A DNA stretch of 9,126 nt from Saprospiraceae bacterium (GTDB taxonomy: Bacteria > Bacteroidota > Bacteroidia > Chitinophagales > Saprospiraceae). The stretch spans positions 1 through 9,126 of the forward strand of contig JABDJM010000209.1 in assembly GCA_013002475.1 (NCBI GenBank). The letters run 5' to 3'. Position numbers and translations under genes: made by a program. Under the pieces are notes generated by a model. That model saw nothing but the letters and a program-made list of their open reading frames with translations. It did not search any database and was not told the DNA's origin. Shown here piece after piece: positions 5,813 through 9,126 of the stretch. Numbering within the stretch: position 1 is the stretch's first letter; every line of letters starts with the position of its first letter.

Positions 5813-7600
5813 ATGCACATATTGGAAAAGTTGGGCCTGAGTTTGTTTTTGATCGCTATGGTGATTTTTACCCTGAGTCTGGGAATGGACAGCTATACCC
5901 TGACCGAATCGAGCCTTGATGTAGGCAACAGGTTTCACCAAAAAGCCATTATGGCTGCCTCCTCCGAAATCGGACTTCTTGAAGAACCTGTCAAAAGCAA
6001 ATTCCAATTCATTCGGCAGCTGAACAAGGCCATAATTCTGGCTCAGGAGGATCTGGCTTACGGAAATCTTCCGGGGGGAATTGAAAGTGAATGGGATTAT
6101 CGTTTAGGAGATTGGAAAATCAAAGATTATGTCCTGGCAATTGTAAAGGCTTCAGGTGATGGTCTCGTCTCCAAAAACAAGGGTACATTTTTTCTTCTAA
6201 CTATTGGCCTGGCCATTCTGGGCGGATTACTCTTTATCCTGCCCACTTTTAATCTTATTCCCGGTATCAAGAACAATCGCATTTATCATAGTCCCATGAT
6301 GAGGGGCCTCCAGGTTAAGGGGAGAACAATCCTGATCATAGGCACCGTTATAGGGGTCCTTATTTATGGACTTGTTTACATGAACGGAAACTTCATCTGG
6401 CCATTGGTGACCATTGCTGTGATCGGTGTGATTTATTATTTGGTGTGGATACGGAGCGGAGAAAAGGAATCAGGTGTTCCAAGATCAGCCTCCCCCAATA
6501 TGACCGCCTGGGTAGGAGTGCTAACCGGCATCTATCTGATCGGTTTTTACGTCCTTCTATACTGGAATCCAGAGTTTATTACTCCCTGGATCACCATTGC
6601 AGATCCTGTAAGTGAATTGATTAATGGTGGTCCTGCCTCCAGGTGGTTTCTGTATGGCCTACTCTATACAATTATCGTTTTGGTGATGGGCATTCGCATG
6701 ATCGCCAAATACCGTCATAACCAATATCAGGTAATAAGGACGAGCTCTGTCATGTTCTTTCAAACTTGCTTTGCATTCTTAATTCCGGAAATCTTAGGGG
6801 TTCTGAATAAACCTCAATTTGATTTCAAGAATATCTGGCCCCTCAATTACAGTTTCTTCTTTGACTGGAACATCGACCAACTCATTTCCAGCGGAGGGCT
6901 AGGAGTCTTTATGTTGGTTTGGGGAATCTTGTTGGTTATTATCGGAGTTCCTCTTTTCACCTATTTCTTCGGGAAACGCTGGTATTGCAGTTGGGTCTGC
7001 GGTTGTGGCGGACTAGCAGAAACTCTAGGCGATCCCTACAGGCAGCTATCGGATAAGAGCCTTCGTGCATGGAAGTACGAACGGTACATCATTCATGGCG
7101 TATTAGTATTTGCTGTGCTCATGACTGGACTGGTACTTACTAGCTACTTCACCGGAAACAGTCGTGTCATCGGCTTTGACAGTAATAATGTAAGAACCTG
7201 GTATGGCTTTTTGATCGGCTCCGCCTTTGCCGGGATTGTGGGTACAGGTTTTTATCCGCTTATGGGAAACAGGGTCTGGTGCCGGTTCGGATGTCCTCTT
7301 GCCGCCTACCTCGGATTGGTACAAAGATTTAAGTCCAGATTCCGGATCACCGTTAACGGCTCCCAATGTATTTCCTGTGGAAACTGTTCGACCTACTGCG
7401 AAATGGGTATTGATGTTCGACACTATGCCCAACGGGGACAGGACGTAGTTCGTGCTTCCTGTGTAGGCTGCGGGATCTGTGCAGCTGTATGTCCAAGAGG
7501 AGTTTTACGATTAGAAAATGCCTCCGGAGATATCGAAGAAAGAACCACTCAACTACGATCCATACACATTTCGGAAAACGATGTTCGACTGCTCGAATGA
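5813..7600 (+). CDS. Membrane polyferredoxin, NapH/NosR/CcoG-like, two [4Fe-4S] clusters
   Basis: The protein has 595 residues from ATG at 5813. I count about ten membrane helices: 5-24, 125-146, 172-190, 194-212, 232-252, 277-295, 312-330, 362-386, 426-445 and 463-483. Basic loops after helices 2, 4, 6, 8 and 10 put both termini in the cytoplasm. A loop of about 100 residues between helices 1 and 2 would be periplasmic and lacks the FMN-attachment motif of NosR. The cytoplasmic loop after helix 8 has C392-S-W-V-C396-G-C398, and after helix 10 comes C490-R-F-G-C494-P, the paired C-x3-C motifs typical of NapH/NosR/CcoG proteins. The C-terminal ferredoxin domain has C519-x2-C522-x2-C525-x3-C529 and C550-x2-C553-x2-C556-x3-C560-P, enough for two [4Fe-4S] clusters. 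It probably takes electrons from the upstream flavoprotein and passes them to a quinone or an envelope reductase. It is not NosR, given the missing FMN domain and the absence of nos genes. It ends directly against the opposing gene's stop. Confidence 0.88.
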   Translation: MHILEKLGLSLFLIAMVIFTLSLGMDSYTLTESSLDVGNRFHQKAIMAASSEIGLLEEPVKSKFQFIRQLNKAIILAQEDLAYGNLPGGIESEWDYRLGDWKIKDYVLAIVKASGDGLVSKNKGTFFLLTIGLAILGGLLFILPTFNLIPGIKNNRIYHSPMMRGLQVKGRTILIIGTVIGVLIYGLVYMNGNFIWPLVTIAVIGVIYYLVWIRSGEKESGVPRSASPNMTAWVGVLTGIYLIGFYVLLYWNPEFITPWITIADPVSELINGGPASRWFLYGLLYTIIVLVMGIRMIAKYRHNQYQVIRTSSVMFFQTCFAFLIPEILGVLNKPQFDFKNIWPLNYSFFFDWNIDQLISSGGLGVFMLVWGILLVIIGVPLFTYFFGKRWYCSWVCGCGGLAETLGDPYRQLSDKSLRAWKYERYIIHGVLVFAVLMTGLVLTSYFTGNSRVIGFDSNNVRTWYGFLIGSAFAGIVGTGFYPLMGNRVWCRFGCPLAAYLGLVQRFKSRFRITVNGSQCISCGNCSTYCEMGIDVRHYAQRGQDVVRASCVGCGICAAVCPRGVLRLENASGDIEERTTQLRSIHISENDVRLLE

Positions 7601-7603
7601 TCA
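7598..7603. other. TGATCA palindrome forming both convergent stop codons
   Basis: TGA at 7598-7600 ends the plus-strand polyferredoxin gene. The next three bases, TCA at 7601-7603, are the TGA stop of the minus-strand nucleotidyltransferase gene. There is no intergenic base and no visible hairpin terminator on either side, so transcripts of both genes are expected to run into each other. Confidence 0.95.
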
Positions 7604-8596
7604 GGTAAAGTCTATCTCGGTATTGTCACCAATATTCAAGCGCTGACTAAGTCCCCTGATCGAAGCATCGCTACCTACTAGGCTTTGATTCAGGACAATT
7701 TCTTCGATCCTGGAAAAGCTTCCAATGATGGATTCTGAAATGATCGAATTGTGGACCTCTGTATTGTTACCGATGGTGACATGAGGTCCAATGATGGAAT
7801 TTTTGATATCACAGTCCTTACCGATACTCACAGGATGGATAATGATGGTATTGTAAAAGGTAGGCAGATCTTCATCGGCATAGCCCTCTTTATCGAGCAG
7901 AGTGGCGTTCGTTTTAAGCAGTATTTCACTTTTGCCGCAATCAAACCAATTATCGACCGGATAGGTAATAAACTTGGTTCCCTCTTCAATCATTCCCATG
8001 ATGGCATCAGTCAGTGGAAACTCACCAACCTCAGCAATTTGTTTCTCAAATCTATTTTGAATGATCGACAATAGCTTTTTTACCTCCTTGATCTTGTAGA
8101 CACCCACCGAAGCAAGATTTGATTTCGGAATGGTAGGTTTCTCTACTACTTTTTTTACAAAATCATTTTCTCCTATCTCTACTACACCAAATTGCCTTGG
8201 ATCCTCAACTTTTTTTACAGCCAGACAGGAATGCTCACTTTCAAGCATTGTTTTGATGTCGGCATCTATAATGGTATCCCCAAAAAAGATGAAGACCTCT
8301 TCAGCGTCTTGAATGGCATCCTTAGCCGTCCAGATGGCATGAGCGGATCCCATCCGTTCATGTTGGACAACAAATTCCTTTTTAATATTTGGATAATGAC
8401 CTTCCACATAATCCTTGATCTTTTCGCCCAGGTAACCGATGACGAATACGAAATCATCAACACCCTCTGCTATAAGATCGTCAATGATAAAGGAAATGAT
8501 AGCCTTGCCAGCAACCGGGATCAGGGGTTTAGGTTGGGTATAAGTATGCGGTCGGAGATTGGTGCCTGCACCAGCGACTGGTATCACTGCCTTCAT
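7601..8596 (-). CDS. Sugar-phosphate nucleotidyltransferase with left-handed beta-helix tail
   Basis: The protein has 331 residues from ATG at 8596-8594. It belongs to the family that joins a sugar 1-phosphate to an NTP, giving an NDP-sugar and pyrophosphate (RmlA, GalU and mannose-1-phosphate guanylyltransferase types), acting in the cytoplasm for cell-envelope or polysaccharide precursors. The nucleotide-binding signature is G9-A-G-T-N-L-R-P16, with the catalytic-type lysine in Q-P-K23-P. Further motifs are Q78-x4-G-S-A-H-A-I, the metal-binding F-G-D107, V-E152-K-P, V-G-V-Y (165-168) and N-W-F-D-C-G (216-221). Residues about 250-325 contain hexapeptide-like repeats (I-G-x-x-x-x-I-x-x-S-I-I-G) of a left-handed beta-helix. 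The signature position usually occupied by Arg (G-T-R-L-R) is Asn13. Sugar and nucleotide specificity cannot be read from sequence. The gene lies 56 bases downstream of atpG on the same strand, so co-transcription is possible. Confidence 0.9.
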   Translation of the reverse strand: MKAVIPVAGAGTNLRPHTYTQPKPLIPVAGKAIISFIIDDLIAEGVDDFVFVIGYLGEKIKDYVEGHYPNIKKEFVVQHERMGSAHAIWTAKDAIQDAEEVFIFFGDTIIDADIKTMLESEHSCLAVKKVEDPRQFGVVEIGENDFVKKVVEKPTIPKSNLASVGVYKIKEVKKLLSIIQNRFEKQIAEVGEFPLTDAIMGMIEEGTKFITYPVDNWFDCGKSEILLKTNATLLDKEGYADEDLPTFYNTIIIHPVSIGKDCDIKNSIIGPHVTIGNNTEVHNSIISESIIGSFSRIEEIVLNQSLVGSDASIRGLSQRLNIGDNTEIDFT

Positions 8597-8652
8597 GAGG
8601 AATTATTTACACCAGAACAATATAAGGTAAAAATAAACGAAGCGTCTCGAAC

Positions 8653-9126
8653 CTAGCCACCAAGAGCCGCTGCTCCACCCACAATTTCTGAAAGCTCCCT
8701 GGTGATGGCTTCCTGTCTTGCTTTATTGTAGGAGATCTTGAGATCGTTAAGCATTTCATTGGCGTTCTCCGTAGCCTTATCCATTGCGGTCATACGAGCT
8801 CCATGCTCAGAGGCATGGGGGTCAAGGAGATACTTTTGGAAGGTGGTTTGAAGGATACTGGGAACCAGGTTTTCCAACAAGGTTTCCTTATCGGGCTCAA
8901 AAATATAATCAGCGTTGGTAGAGGATTTATCCTCCTTTTCAGGTTTAGGAACAGGGAGAAATTGGTCTAGTTCAGAAAATTGCGTCCCGGCATTTTTGAA
9001 ACGGCCATATGCAACTTCGACAACATCCACCAAATGGTTTTCGAAACCTCTCATTAGCCTGTTAGGAACCTGAGCAACATTCTCAAAGCTAAGATCCTCG
9101 AAGATGGCCACGTAATCGTCTATGAT
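8653..9126 (-). CDS. atpG: ATP synthase F1 gamma subunit, 5'-partial (C-terminal 157 residues)
   Basis: The frame is open from the right edge to the TAG at 8655-8653. An internal GTG at 9111 is not the start, because the frame continues upstream as I-I-D-D-Y. Visible landmarks are Y-G-R-F-K-N-A-G-T-Q-F (near the Y-x-x-F-x-N/K-x-x-x-Q segment of gamma subunits), F-L-P, and the conserved C-terminal helix containing H-G-A-R-M-T-A-M-D-K-A-T-E-N-A, then N-K-A-R-Q-E-A-I-T-R-E-L-S-E-I-V-G-G-A. Gamma subunits are about 290 residues, so roughly the first 130 lie outside the window. The protein is the rotating shaft of the F1 motor, linking proton flow to ATP synthesis at the inner membrane. A linker of about 20 residues rich in Lys/Glu/Ser (P-K-P-E-K-E-D-K-S-S) after F-L-P fits Bacteroidota gamma subunits. 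atpA and other atp genes are expected upstream, beyond the right edge. Confidence 0.95.
   Translation of the reverse strand: MIDDYVAIFEDLSFENVAQVPNRLMRGFENHLVDVVEVAYGRFKNAGTQFSELDQFLPVPKPEKEDKSSTNADYIFEPDKETLLENLVPSILQTTFQKYLLDPHASEHGARMTAMDKATENANEMLNDLKISYNKARQEAITRELSEIVGGAAALGG

Noticed and set aside
5813..7600. Reading the polyferredoxin as NosR (nitrous oxide reduction)
   Set aside because: The periplasmic FMN-binding domain of NosR is missing and no nosZ or other nos gene is nearby; only the C-terminal membrane and ferredoxin part is similar.
8148..8221. Two copies of CTTTTTTTACA about 60 bases apart
   Set aside because: They encode the two V-K-K-V segments of the nucleotidyltransferase and are explained by the protein sequence.
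8192..8656. Open frame of 154 codons on the plus strand across the nucleotidyltransferase gene
   Set aside because: It is antisense to a gene with clear family motifs throughout and shows no domain of its own.

Overview
The window looks like a chromosomal segment of a Bacteroidota bacterium (Flavobacteriia, Saprospiria or Cytophagia; I cannot place it more closely). Three genes encode exported proteins ending in a type IX secretion system (T9SS) type A sorting domain (the F-P-N-P motif followed by a short beta-rich tail of roughly 80 residues). Ribosome binding sites are weak or absent, which is usual in this phylum. Base composition is mixed, and no mobile element, tRNA, rRNA or CRISPR array is visible.

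Left part (1-4376): a cluster of T9SS cargo. A partial gene for a small secreted protein with a C-x4-C pair runs off the left edge on the minus strand. Upstream of it on the same strand, after a strong hairpin terminator, lies a 634-residue Omp28-type protein with a thioredoxin-like C-P-W-C motif. Divergent from that, across a 246-base intergenic region, is a 479-residue protein with a classical W-C-G-P-C thioredoxin/TlpA-like domain, a D-S-Y-G-D-G cysteine-containing module and a sorting domain. Two exported thioredoxin-fold proteins therefore share one divergent control region.

Middle (4465-7600): a tight two-gene plus-strand operon with a 10-base gap. It encodes a cytoplasmic FAD/NAD(P)H oxidoreductase of the NirB/rubredoxin-reductase-like type and a membrane protein of about ten helices related to NapH/NosR/CcoG polyferredoxins, with two [4Fe-4S] cluster motifs. 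Topology places the clusters on the cytoplasmic side, where the flavoprotein would be. Together they look like a NAD(P)H-to-membrane electron-transfer module whose terminal acceptor is not in the window.

Right part (7601-9126): minus-strand housekeeping genes. These are the 3' part of atpG (F1 ATP synthase gamma subunit) and, 56 bases downstream, a sugar-phosphate nucleotidyltransferase with a left-handed beta-helix tail. That gene ends exactly where the polyferredoxin gene ends: the two stop codons together form the palindrome TGATCA with no base between them.

The most interesting open question is whether the exported thioredoxin-fold proteins and the neighbouring membrane electron-transfer pair belong to one redox pathway. 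The sequence shows adjacency only; the functional link is inference.
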